Source of the DNA: a virus
Reading direction: 5' to 3' (one strand)
DNA length: 48,375 bases
Virus record (IMG/VR): IMGVR_UViG_3300020731_000027
Location: 1 to 48,375 of that record
The notes beneath the pieces were generated by a model, which worked only from the letters and a program-made list of their open reading frames with translations, made no database searches and was not told the DNA's origin. Shown piece after piece: positions 38,643 through 46,361 of this stretch; position 1 is the first letter of the stretch; the number at the start of each line of letters is the position of its first letter. Position numbers and translations under genes: made by a program.

Positions 38643-39173
38643 ATGTCAATAAAGGAAAAAATTAATTATGATAAGTTGATTACTGAGGCAAAAATGGTTG
38701 CATATGTAACACATAAGAATATTATGTACGATATTTTTCCATATGAAAAACATATTGAAGATGTTGTAAATGTTCTTAAAGAACATGGTTATTCTGGTGA
38801 TGATATTATTGGAGGTTATTTACATGATACTATTGAAGATGGTAATTTAACTTATAGTAAAATTAAAAAGGTTTTTGGTTATAATGTTGCGGAAATTGTT
38901 TTAGCTTGTACTGATCCTTCAGATGTTAGAAACAGGAAAGAAAAAAAAGAAAGGGTAATGTTAAAACTTCAACAATATCCAAAAGCAAAACCTACTAAAC
39001 TTGCAGATAGAATTGCAAACATTGAACATGGAATAAGAATGGGTAATCATGATAAATCATTAATGTATTTGGAAGAACATGATGAGTTTAAAAATAAATT
39101 ATTTATTGATGGTGAACACACAACATTGTGGGATAGACTTGAAAAGTCTATTGAAATTTTAAAAAACAATTAA
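38643..39173 (+). CDS. HD-domain hydrolase, MESH1/SpoT-like
   Basis: 176 residues. THKNIMYDIFPYEKHIEDVV, then GGYLHDTIEDGNLTYSKIKK (H-D-x-x-E-D), EIVLACTDPSDVRNRKEKKE and TKLADRIANIEHGI. The H...HD...D arrangement with H-D-x-x-E-D matches ppGpp hydrolases (SpoT N-domain and small alarmone hydrolases), which cleave the 3' pyrophosphate of (p)ppGpp. In a phage it would suppress the stringent response. It starts 3 bases after the caspase-like gene, and its end overlaps the antisense HNH gene by 4. Confidence 0.75.
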   Translation: MSIKEKINYDKLITEAKMVAYVTHKNIMYDIFPYEKHIEDVVNVLKEHGYSGDDIIGGYLHDTIEDGNLTYSKIKKVFGYNVAEIVLACTDPSDVRNRKEKKERVMLKLQQYPKAKPTKLADRIANIEHGIRMGNHDKSLMYLEEHDEFKNKLFIDGEHTTLWDRLEKSIEILKNN

Positions 39174-39895
39174 AAAGAAAAAAATATCGAATCTATCATT
39201 TTTTTGTTTAAAACATAACGATAAAATGTAGTTTTAGTAAATTTTTTTGTTTTATTTATATATTCTAACGCATCTTTCATTGTGTTAAAAGTTAACAATA
39301 AAACATTATTTTCATTGTACATAAAAACTTTTTTTGATCTACCATTTTTTTCACCACTATTAGATAATGAAATTTTTTTATTTCTTTCTAAATGATTTGA
39401 CCAATCAAAATTTTTAAGTGATTTTGATAAATTATTTTTGTGACTATTTGTTTTTGGTTTATTTTTTAACGATTCAGATATTTTATTACGATGTTCTTTA
39501 GTTTTTTGTTTATTTTTAAATAGTTCACTTATTATTTTAATTTGTTTTTGAGATATTGTTTTATTTTTATGGTATTTTTTATTATTAATAATAATAAATT
39601 CACGTCTAGCTAATTTACATTCTTCATAAATTCTAGATGAATTAATTTTTTGGTTATTACCCATATGAACCATAGCAAAAAAAGCAAATGCCATTTCTTT
39701 GTTTCTATAAATTCTCCATAATAACCAATGAGCGATAAAATGTTCTCTGGCAGTTAAAAATATTAAATTGTTTTTTGAATCGGTTCCACCAAGACTTTTA
39801 GGTATAATATGGTGTTCTTCATAGTATTCATTTTTATTAATGATCCTTTTAGTTCTTGTTTCAATTAATTTATCATAATGTTTTTTATAGTCCAT
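39170..39895 (-). CDS. HNH homing endonuclease, antisense
   Basis: 241 residues from MDYKKHYDKLIETRTK. EYYEEHHIIPKSLGGTDSKN then NLIFLTAREHFIAHWLLWRI gives the HNH motif (H-H, N, H). The rest is basic with NUMOD3-like repeats (KTKEHRNKISESLKNKPKTN) and a C-terminal NUMOD/HTH (TFNTMKDALEYINKT). It is the only long leftward gene beyond 12 kb, inserted between two rightward units. A late-type element precedes it. The longer start at 39913 lies across that element. Confidence 0.85.
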   Translation of the reverse strand: MDYKKHYDKLIETRTKRIINKNEYYEEHHIIPKSLGGTDSKNNLIFLTAREHFIAHWLLWRIYRNKEMAFAFFAMVHMGNNQKINSSRIYEECKLARREFIIINNKKYHKNKTISQKQIKIISELFKNKQKTKEHRNKISESLKNKPKTNSHKNNLSKSLKNFDWSNHLERNKKISLSNSGEKNGRSKKVFMYNENNVLLLTFNTMKDALEYINKTKKFTKTTFYRYVLNKKMIDSIFFSF

Positions 39896-39910
39896 ATTAT
39901 ATAAATATAT
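39896..39910 (-). promoter_or_regulatory. Late-type ATATATTTATATAAT element (leftward)
   Basis: Read leftward, ATATATTTATATAAT abuts the HNH start codon. Confidence 0.45.
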
Positions 39911-39954
39911 CAATTACCATATGAATTTCATTTTTTTATTTAAAAAAAAAGAAT

Positions 39955-39962
39955 TATATTTG
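39955..39962 (+). promoter_or_regulatory. -7 box TATATTTG
   Basis: TATATTTG 21 bases before the ATG at 39984. Confidence 0.55.
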
Positions 39963-39983
39963 CAGTAATAAAAATATTTCAAA

Positions 39984-40034
39984 ATGATAAACAGTGAAAT
40001 GTTTCAATATTTAATTAAATTATTTGATGAATAG
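39984..40034 (+). CDS. Possible 16-residue leader peptide
   Basis: MINSEMFQYLIKLFDE overlaps the start of the 52-residue membrane gene by 8 bases (GATGAATAG). Its only support is the promoter and the coupling; it may serve for translation re-initiation. Confidence 0.3.
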   Translation: MINSEMFQYLIKLFDE

Positions 40035-40185
40035 TATTTGGAGAATATGGGCAAAGTCCCTTGGAGAAAAATCTGGTAACTCAAACGATGAAGCAGATAA
40101 AATTGCAATAGTAAGAACCATTATTGTTGCAATTTATATAATAACAAATCTTTTCATTGTTGCAGGAATCATAAGACATTGGTAA
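40027..40185 (+). CDS. Small conserved phage membrane protein
   Basis: 52 residues: MNSIWRIWAKSLGEKSGNSN, DEADKIAIVRTIIVAIYIIT, NLFIVAGIIRHW. I recognise the I-W-[KR]-I-W-A-K-x-L-G-E-K and T-N-x-F-I-x-A-G-x-I-R-H-W ends from a widespread small phage membrane protein. One span covers about 30-48. The function is unknown. Confidence 0.65.
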   Translation: MNSIWRIWAKSLGEKSGNSNDEADKIAIVRTIIVAIYIITNLFIVAGIIRHW

Positions 40186-40202
40186 AGAATCATTAATAAA
40201 AA

Positions 40203-40610
40203 ATGAGTAATAAAAAACCTGATTTAGTTGTATGGGATGAGGAACGTGGTTATTATCCACGAGAATTAACTTATGGTAGTAATCTTGGTGCTCCTGCTAT
40301 TCAGGCGGATAATGTAGATGGTTGGAAATTATCAAAGATTAAAGATGTTAATAATGATTTTGAAACTAGATATAATGAATTAAAGGAAGAAGCTAAAAGA
40401 CTAAAGGATGAATATGAATGGAATAAACTTATTTATACTGAAGTAAATTATAACTTTCAACCAATAGTAGGACACATATATCATTTATATAGTAAGAATG
40501 ATAATACAATGTTCCTATCAATCATAGAACCATCTAGTTGGAATATGAAATATATCGCTAGTTTCAAATTAAACTCAACAAATAAATGGATTAAACATGA
40601 AAAAGATTAA
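40203..40610 (+). CDS. DUF2452 family protein
   Basis: 135 residues. DLVVWDEERGYYPRELTYGS, NLGAPAIQADNVDGWKLSKI, a helix ETRYNELKEEAKRLKDEYEW and FQPIVGHIYHLYSKNDNTMF then LSIIEPSSWN follow the DUF2452 pattern throughout. Members occur in T4-like phages and some bacteria; their function is unknown. The last 14 bases overlap the next gene. Confidence 0.75.
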   Translation: MSNKKPDLVVWDEERGYYPRELTYGSNLGAPAIQADNVDGWKLSKIKDVNNDFETRYNELKEEAKRLKDEYEWNKLIYTEVNYNFQPIVGHIYHLYSKNDNTMFLSIIEPSSWNMKYIASFKLNSTNKWIKHEKD

Positions 40611-40875
40611 TATAATTGATATCGACTCATATGTTAAACAAGTCTATAATAGTAATGGGTTTAGTTTTTATGGTGATTATAGTGGAATCCTTTCAGATGG
40701 TTTAAATGTGGGTGAATATCCTGGCACTATCATCGGAGGACCGGCGACAGGGGGTAAAACATCATTTAATTTGGATTTTCTTAGGGATATTCTTATAGAA
40801 AATGACGTTACTATTGGTAATCCTGACCCAATAAATAAAGATGAAAGAAAACCTTTCAAATTAAAAAGAAAATAA
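40597..40875 (+). CDS. Small protein with a P-loop-like motif and FKLKRK tail
   Basis: 92 residues. EYPGTIIGGPATGGKTSFNL contains G-P-A-T-G-G-K-T, an exact Walker A consensus, followed by a helix FLRDILIEND. No Walker B follows, and the C-terminus is ERKPFKLKRK. It is too short for an NTPase, so the motif may be chance or this is a truncated ATPase. The tail is the same as in the 21.4-kb relic. Confidence 0.5.
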   Translation: MKKINIIDIDSYVKQVYNSNGFSFYGDYSGILSDGLNVGEYPGTIIGGPATGGKTSFNLDFLRDILIENDVTIGNPDPINKDERKPFKLKRK

Positions 40876-40876
40876 T

Positions 40877-41254
40877 ATGGAATTCAGAAACAGAAGATTG
40901 GTAAAACATGAGGATTTAAACCCAAGAGGTACACTATATGGTGGGAGAATTTTGGAGTGGGTTGACGAGGAATCAGCAATCTTTTCTTATTGTCAATTGG
41001 ATACCGAAATGACTGTTACCAAATTCATGTCTGAGGTTAATTTCTTATCACCAGCAAAACTTGGTGATGTGGTTGAAATTGGAATGGAAATGGTTGCAAT
41101 TGGTACAACCTCAATTACTTTTAAATGTGAAGTTAGAAATAAAAGAACAAAAGAAAGTATTTTAAAAATGGATAAAATTGTTTTTGTTAGAGTGGATGAA
41201 AATGGTCACCCAACAAGACATAAATTAGCAGGAAAAACAATAGAAGAACTATGA
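40877..41254 (+). CDS. Hotdog-fold acyl-CoA thioesterase
   Basis: 125 residues. VKHEDLNPRGTLYGGRILEW then VDEESAIFSYCQ is the family core (H-x-x-x-x-x-G-x-x-x-G-G-x-x-[LM]-x-W-x-D), with VNFLSPAKLGDVVEIGMEMV and IGTTSITFKCEVRNK after it. It resembles YciA-type acyl-CoA hydrolases, acting as a hexamer. In a phage it could alter host lipid or signalling metabolism. Such genes occur in other large phages. Confidence 0.82.
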   Translation: MEFRNRRLVKHEDLNPRGTLYGGRILEWVDEESAIFSYCQLDTEMTVTKFMSEVNFLSPAKLGDVVEIGMEMVAIGTTSITFKCEVRNKRTKESILKMDKIVFVRVDENGHPTRHKLAGKTIEEL

Positions 41255-41343
41255 TCTCATTAAATGAAATATTTTATATATTGGTAATTCACTGGGTTTG
41301 TGATTTTCAATTATTTTTAACTTATAAATTATTATTTTTATAA
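41251..41343 (+). pseudogene. Truncated DUF3307-like membrane protein
   Basis: 30 residues: MISLNEIFYILVIHWVCDFQ then LFLTYKLLFL. The I-H-W-x-x-D-F-x-[LF]-Q start is the first segment of DUF3307-like phage membrane proteins of about 110 residues; here the Q-T-D-x-x-A-x-x-K-S core and later spans are absent. It overlaps the thioesterase stop as ATGA. It is probably a truncated relic that may still be translated. Confidence 0.4.
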
Positions 41344-41344
41344 T

Positions 41345-41728
41345 ATGTTTTTAATTTATTTTCTTGGAGGATTATTTCTCCTATACATTTTTATGTATTT
41401 AATCGGTAATGATAGTTTAGAATATCAAACGAATGGAAGTACATATATTTTCAAATCGTCTTCAAGATCTAGTGGTTCATTGGTATTTCCTGCAACAATA
41501 ACAATAACACCAAAGAATGTAACTTATTCAAAGAAATTGGGTTATTTTGATAAAACAAATGTTGTAACCATTCAAAGAAGAACAATTAATAGTGTTCAGG
41601 TTGTAGAAAACTTTTGGAGTGCTGATGGTTGTCAAATCATTATTGGTACAAATGGTAATTCATCAATATACGCTCAGGGTTTTACTAAAGGAAATTCAAG
41701 AAAAATAAAAGAAATTTTGGTGGGTTAA
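41345..41728 (+). CDS. Membrane-anchored PH-like domain protein
   Basis: 127 residues. One N-terminal span (LIYFLGGLFLLYIFMYLI), then a strand-rich domain with YIFKSSSRSSGSLVFPATIT, VVTIQRRTINSVQVVENFWS and QIIIGTNGNSSIYAQGF, ending SRKIKEILVG. This strand-helix order resembles bacterial PH domains (bPH/YdbS). The role is unknown. Confidence 0.5.
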   Translation: MFLIYFLGGLFLLYIFMYLIGNDSLEYQTNGSTYIFKSSSRSSGSLVFPATITITPKNVTYSKKLGYFDKTNVVTIQRRTINSVQVVENFWSADGCQIIIGTNGNSSIYAQGFTKGNSRKIKEILVG

Positions 41729-41738
41729 TTATTTTACC

Positions 41739-41746
41739 TATATTTG
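41739..41746 (+). promoter_or_regulatory. -7 box TATATTTG
   Basis: TATATTTG four bases before the smpB start, giving a leaderless message. Confidence 0.6.
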
Positions 41747-41750
41747 CAAC

Positions 41751-42194
41751 ATGTCACGGAATATTAACATAGTAAATAAGAGAGCTAAGTTTGATTATGA
41801 ATTTATTCGTAATGAAGTTGCAGGGATAGTATTAACTGGTACTGAAGTAAAATCAATCTTCGCAGGTAAACTATCATTGTCAGAATCGTTCTGTATATTT
41901 GATAATGATGAACTATTCATAAGGAATTCTAATATTCCTGAGACTGATTCACCATATAGTCATAAATCAACAAGAGATAGAAAACTCCTATTAAAGAAGG
42001 TTGAATTAAATAGACTGAAAAAAGAATTGGTTAAAGGTTTAACGATTGTTCCTTATCGTGTGTTTTGTAACGATAAGGGACTATTAAAGGTCGAAATATT
42101 CCTGGCTAAGGGTAAGAACCACGCCAACAAAAAAGAATCCCTTAAAGAGAAGGATATTAAGAGAGATATGGAAAAAGAATTAAAAATAAAATAA
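41751..42194 (+). CDS. smpB: SsrA-binding protein SmpB homologue
   Basis: 147 residues, the length of bacterial SmpB. INIVNKRAKFDYEFIRNEVA, GIVLTGTEVKSIFAGKLSLS, DDELFIRNSNIPE, the RDRKLLLKKVELNRLKKELV block, VKGLTIVPYRVFCNDKG and VEIFLAKGKNHANKKESLKE all match. SmpB carries tmRNA into stalled ribosomes. The C-terminal tail, normally G-K-K-x-[YH]-D-K-R, has HANKK, so the D-K-R that enters the mRNA channel is altered. No tmRNA gene is visible. It may modify or block host trans-translation. Confidence 0.85.
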   Translation: MSRNINIVNKRAKFDYEFIRNEVAGIVLTGTEVKSIFAGKLSLSESFCIFDNDELFIRNSNIPETDSPYSHKSTRDRKLLLKKVELNRLKKELVKGLTIVPYRVFCNDKGLLKVEIFLAKGKNHANKKESLKEKDIKRDMEKELKIK

Positions 42195-42574
42195 TGAAAA
42201 TAAATTACATTAAATCAGACACAATTTTTGAAGTTGAAATTAGACATAGTATTAAGACTTCATATAAATGGAAAGACACTTATCAGGTGAAAAAAGGTTT
42301 CTTTAAAAAAAGATTCGAAACGATTCAAGGTGGTTGGATACAAGATGATGATGAATATCCTAAAAGTTTTGAAATTATTAATAACTATGATTATTATATT
42401 TTAAAAAATAATGAAATATGGAAAAAACCGTATGTTACTGTATGGTATTCTGTTGGAACTAAAGAACCTTTAAGGGAAATAGTGTATTTCGATAGTGATG
42501 AGGAAGCAAGATCTTGGGCAACAGAAATTATTAGTAAATTTCCCTACATAACAATAATTGATAAAACAAAATAA
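42194..42574 (+). CDS. Unknown phage protein
   Basis: 126 residues, strand-rich and aromatic: DTIFEVEIRHSIKTSYKWKD, GFFKKRFETIQGGWIQDDDE, YVTVWYSVGTKEPLREIVYF, then a helix DSDEEARSWATEIISKF. The stop of smpB and this ATG overlap (TAATG), so the two are coupled. No family is recognised. Confidence 0.5.
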   Translation: MKINYIKSDTIFEVEIRHSIKTSYKWKDTYQVKKGFFKKRFETIQGGWIQDDDEYPKSFEIINNYDYYILKNNEIWKKPYVTVWYSVGTKEPLREIVYFDSDEEARSWATEIISKFPYITIIDKTK

Positions 42575-42576
42575 AC

Positions 42577-42822
42577 ATGGTAAAATATTTTTATTTTATA
42601 AGATTATCCTATTTTGAATTGACGTTATGGACAATAATGTTTCTTTCATTAGGTACAATATTTGCAACAATAACCGATTTTAATAGGTATAGTGATTCAT
42701 TTTTTAATAATCCATATACACTTATTGTTGAGACAATAGTTTCAATAATTTTTGGTGGATTTTATTTAGGTGAATTGGTATTCAGATTTTTTAGATTTAT
42801 AAAAAATAAATTTGTACAATAA
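42577..42822 (+). CDS. Small two-span membrane protein
   Basis: 81 residues with spans at about 14-33 (LTLWTIMFLSLGTIFATI) and 47-70 (TLIVETIVSIIFGGFYLGEL) and basic ends. It begins 2 bases after the preceding gene. The function is unknown. Confidence 0.5.
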   Translation: MVKYFYFIRLSYFELTLWTIMFLSLGTIFATITDFNRYSDSFFNNPYTLIVETIVSIIFGGFYLGELVFRFFRFIKNKFVQ

Positions 42823-42834
42823 AAAAATAAAATA

Positions 42835-44136
42835 ATGAACTTAATTAGATTACAAAGAGATTTTGTTGTTGGATTTGAAAGTGCTGGAGGTACAGATGTT
42901 GAGGAAGTAAAAATCAACCCAGTTCAAATCGTCACAATTAAAAATAAAATACCCCTATTCAAGGGTGATGAACAAGCAAATGCAATTGAAAAAATTGAAA
43001 TTGAAGAAAATGGTTTCAGTTTGGTTGCACAGAAAGACCTATATGAAATAGGTGATAAGGCGGTGTATATTCAACCTGATTATTCATTGAGTGATATTCC
43101 ATTGTTTGAATCATTTATCAGACCATTTGGTGATTCAAAGAAATCAAAACTTGGTTCAAACTATCGTATTAGAGCGGTGAAATTCAATCTTCATACTGGT
43201 GATTTGGAACCAACATATTCTGTTGGTATTTTATTACCAATTGAAGAAGTTGTTAAGTACTTGCAGAAGGATGATTATACGGACGATGATCTACTACATT
43301 TTTACCACTACTACGGACCTGGTGAGGGTAGAGATCTAGCAAAAGAATTAGGTATTACCAAATGGGAAGAACCTGATAATACTGATAATCATGGAATGAA
43401 AGTTAGAAGTGGTAAACCATTACCATCTGGTGTTTATAAGACAGATGAAATGAATTGTAAAAATCTTTGGGGACATATTGAAAATAAAATTGGTTATCCT
43501 GTAACATTAATTGGTTCTATAAAATGTGATGGTTCTAGTATTTCATTGATTGTTGATAATGGTAAAATAAGTGTTGCTTCTAGAACATATCTTAAAGAAG
43601 TAATGATTTCCAAAGTCATTGGAAATAGAGAACCAACATTATGGGAAAAAATTAAAAAATTCTTTGGTTATAAACCTGATTTGTTAATTAGAGAAATGGT
43701 GGAAAGTGATGATCAATTCATTGTATTGGCAAAACCATACATTGAAAAAATCAAAGAAAAACTTAATAATGAGGACTTTCCAAAAAAATTCATTTTAAGA
43801 GGTGAAGCAAACGGTCAATCTTGGAAAGGTTCTGGTAATAAGAATAATCCTGATTCAAAAAATCAACCAAACATTAAGTTTTATGGTATGGATGATTATT
43901 CAAGTGGTGTTGCTCTTAAACTAGATAATAATACTTTCAAAATTTACATGGATATTTTTGGTTTTGAAAGATGTAAAGAAATCTTCAAAAAAGAATTCAA
44001 TTCAAGAGAAGAAATTGAAAAGGAATGTAAAGAATACTTTAAGAATAACATGGTCGAAGGTATCGTTTTAAGAACATTGGATAGTAAATTCAGTGCTAAA
44101 CTGATGAACGATGAATATGATAGTTTAAAAAAGTAA
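42835..44136 (+). CDS. RNA ligase of the Rnl5 (DraRnl-like) type
   Basis: 433 residues. Residues 1-150 form an OB-like N-terminal domain (NAIEKIEIEENGFSLVAQKD, GDKAVYIQPDYSLSD, SNYRIRAVKFNLHTGDLEPT). The ligase domain has motif I GSIKCDGSSISL with Lys 230, Ia/III KISVASRTYL and FILRGEANGQ, IV MVEGIVLRT and V FSAKLMND. The N-terminal OB plus a C-terminal ligase is the Deinococcus Rnl5 order. It seals 3'-OH/5'-PO4 RNA ends in duplexes. It would repair host or phage RNA cut by defence nucleases. Confidence 0.83.
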   Translation: MNLIRLQRDFVVGFESAGGTDVEEVKINPVQIVTIKNKIPLFKGDEQANAIEKIEIEENGFSLVAQKDLYEIGDKAVYIQPDYSLSDIPLFESFIRPFGDSKKSKLGSNYRIRAVKFNLHTGDLEPTYSVGILLPIEEVVKYLQKDDYTDDDLLHFYHYYGPGEGRDLAKELGITKWEEPDNTDNHGMKVRSGKPLPSGVYKTDEMNCKNLWGHIENKIGYPVTLIGSIKCDGSSISLIVDNGKISVASRTYLKEVMISKVIGNREPTLWEKIKKFFGYKPDLLIREMVESDDQFIVLAKPYIEKIKEKLNNEDFPKKFILRGEANGQSWKGSGNKNNPDSKNQPNIKFYGMDDYSSGVALKLDNNTFKIYMDIFGFERCKEIFKKEFNSREEIEKECKEYFKNNMVEGIVLRTLDSKFSAKLMNDEYDSLKK

Positions 44137-44192
44137 ATTTGTTCAGTAAAATATAATACCATATATTTGCATCATTAAAATAAAAAATTATG
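44130..44192. repeat. 63-bp direct repeat, copy 1 (promoter)
   Basis: It differs at 3 of 63 positions from 46342-46404 and holds TTTG 44138-44141, 20 bases, TATATTTG 44162-44169, and the ATG at 44190. The two copies enclose the AAA+/M41 gene. Confidence 0.85.
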
Positions 44193-46361
44193 AAAATAAC
44201 ATTAAAAGAAAGAAAAAATATTGTTAAGAAAAACGCTAATTTGGAAATTGTTAAAGAACAATTAAAAAGTGAGTATATAGGTTTAGATTCGGTTATTGAT
44301 AATATTATAGATAATATTAGATCTTATTATGTTTTTCCAAAGTCATTAAAGAGACCATTAATTATTAATTTATTTGGTATGACTGCAACTGGTAAAACAG
44401 ACTTAGTTGAACGTTTAGTTAAATTACTTGATTTAGAAAATAAGTATGTAAGGTTTGATATTGGTGAATATGCTAATGATAGTGAATGGAAATTAAAAAA
44501 TGATTTAACCGATAAAGTTTGTCAAAAAAATGATAACAATATGGTTATTGTTTTTGATGAAATACAATTTGGTAGAACAATTGATGAAAAGGGTGCTGAA
44601 ATCGCTAGACAATCTTTACGTTCTATGTGGGAAGTTATTGATTCAGGTATTTTAACTGCACCAAAGCGTCTTGAGTCTAATTTTTTTAGATATTTCAAAC
44701 AATTAGAAGAAATGGATTTAAAAATGTTTTTTGATAAAAATTTAAGAACTAAATCTCTTGAAACAACTAGGATTATTTCTGATTTACAAAGCAACGCTAA
44801 CATTTCACAATACTATAAAACATCCGATATTAATACTATTCATGTAAATTGTCTTTTTCAATCATCAATTGACATTATAAAACGTGAATATCCAGATTGT
44901 ATTAGTATTGACAATTTTATTGATACTAAAAAATTACTAGCATATAATGTTAAAGATTTAGGCATTACTAATGTTGATAAGATTACAGGGTTAACTATTG
45001 TCCCTGAAAGTTTATTTAAGAAAATGGCAATTAATAATCCAAATTTCTTTTCAACACATACTCACTCAAGTTATTTGGAGTTTTTAACTAAGTTTGAAAC
45101 TAAAGATGATTTAATAAAACATTTTTATAGTGTTTTAATTGATGGTAAGTCTTTATTAAAATTTGATTTATCTAAATCACTTATTTTTATTATTGGTAAT
45201 ATTGATGAGGCATATAACATGACTCATTCATCAAATCCCGACGCTGATGCTGATATTTTTCATGAACATTCTTTAAAAATAACACCATCAAAAATTAAAC
45301 ATGCTTTATCCACTAGATTTAGAATGGAGCAGATAGGTAGGTTGGGTAATAATATCATTATTTATCCGTCATTTTCTTGTGAATCTTATAGAAAAATAAT
45401 TAAAAAGTTACTAAAACAAAGAATTGATTATTTCAAATCTGAATTTGATATAAACTTATTTTTTACTGAAAGTCTTGAAGACATTGTTTATAAAGAATCT
45501 GTATTTCCCAGTCAAGGTGTTAGACCAGTTTTATCAACAATAAGTACTTTTATAGATTCTTTTATCACTAAGATTATTAGTGATGTAATTTTAAAGGGTA
45601 TTGATACGGATAATATTATATGGTCATTTAATTATATTGATAGTTCACATGAAATTATTATTAAGACAAAAACTGATGATGTGAAATTTGAATATCCAGT
45701 AACATTAAAAATTGAAAATTTAAGAAAATCAGATTCATCTGAAAATCAATCATATACTGCAATTCATGAATCTGGACATGCACTTGTTTCAATTATTAAG
45801 GCTAAGTTAATACCTAAGTTAGTAGTATCTAAAACTGCATCAAATGCGGAAGGATTTTGTCGAATTGAATTACCTGATATTAAAACTAAAGAGATACAAT
45901 ATTTAAACATCTTAATTGCTTTAGGTGGTAGGGCAGCGGAAAAATACGTACTAAAAAGTGAAGAAATGTTATCGTCTGGTTCTTATTCTGATTTATCTTC
46001 AGTAACTGAAACCTCTAATATGATGATTAAAGCTTATGGTCATGGTAATTCTCCATTTGTTATAAGACATACGGATTCTGAAATTGTTTCATTTAGGAGT
46101 GAAAATTTATTGTTAGATGCTGAAAAAATATCAAAAAAATTAATTGAAACAGCAGAAAAAGAAGTTGATGAAGTCATGGATAAATATAAGGATCTTTTAA
46201 TGGAGATGATTGACTATTTATCTGTTAATTCACAACTTACTGAAAATCAAATCAGGAATATGGTTAAAAAGTACGATATTGATATAAAAAATAAAGATAA
46301 CTATTACAACATTAAAGAAAAAATTGTTGAATTTAAAAAAGAAAGTAAATTTGTTCAGTAA
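44190..46361 (+). CDS. AAA+ (HSP100-type) ATPase fused to an M41 (FtsH-like) metalloprotease
   Basis: 723 residues. Walker A FGMTATGKTD at 62-71; Walker B MVIVFDEIQ at 118-126; a second core segment LIFIIGNIDEAYN; and STRFRMEQIGRLGNN leading to YRKIIKKLLKQRI, the box VII and small-domain order of Clp/HSP100, not FtsH. From about 515 an M41 domain begins: AIHESGHALVSI (zinc H526, H530; catalytic E527), LNILIALGGRAAEKYVL, SSGSYSDLSSVTETSNMMIK with the third ligand D601. No membrane spans. It would unfold and degrade proteins in the cytoplasm. The last codons lie in the repeat shared with the flank. Confidence 0.82.
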   Translation: MKITLKERKNIVKKNANLEIVKEQLKSEYIGLDSVIDNIIDNIRSYYVFPKSLKRPLIINLFGMTATGKTDLVERLVKLLDLENKYVRFDIGEYANDSEWKLKNDLTDKVCQKNDNNMVIVFDEIQFGRTIDEKGAEIARQSLRSMWEVIDSGILTAPKRLESNFFRYFKQLEEMDLKMFFDKNLRTKSLETTRIISDLQSNANISQYYKTSDINTIHVNCLFQSSIDIIKREYPDCISIDNFIDTKKLLAYNVKDLGITNVDKITGLTIVPESLFKKMAINNPNFFSTHTHSSYLEFLTKFETKDDLIKHFYSVLIDGKSLLKFDLSKSLIFIIGNIDEAYNMTHSSNPDADADIFHEHSLKITPSKIKHALSTRFRMEQIGRLGNNIIIYPSFSCESYRKIIKKLLKQRIDYFKSEFDINLFFTESLEDIVYKESVFPSQGVRPVLSTISTFIDSFITKIISDVILKGIDTDNIIWSFNYIDSSHEIIIKTKTDDVKFEYPVTLKIENLRKSDSSENQSYTAIHESGHALVSIIKAKLIPKLVVSKTASNAEGFCRIELPDIKTKEIQYLNILIALGGRAAEKYVLKSEEMLSSGSYSDLSSVTETSNMMIKAYGHGNSPFVIRHTDSEIVSFRSENLLLDAEKISKKLIETAEKEVDEVMDKYKDLLMEMIDYLSVNSQLTENQIRNMVKKYDIDIKNKDNYYNIKEKIVEFKKESKFVQ

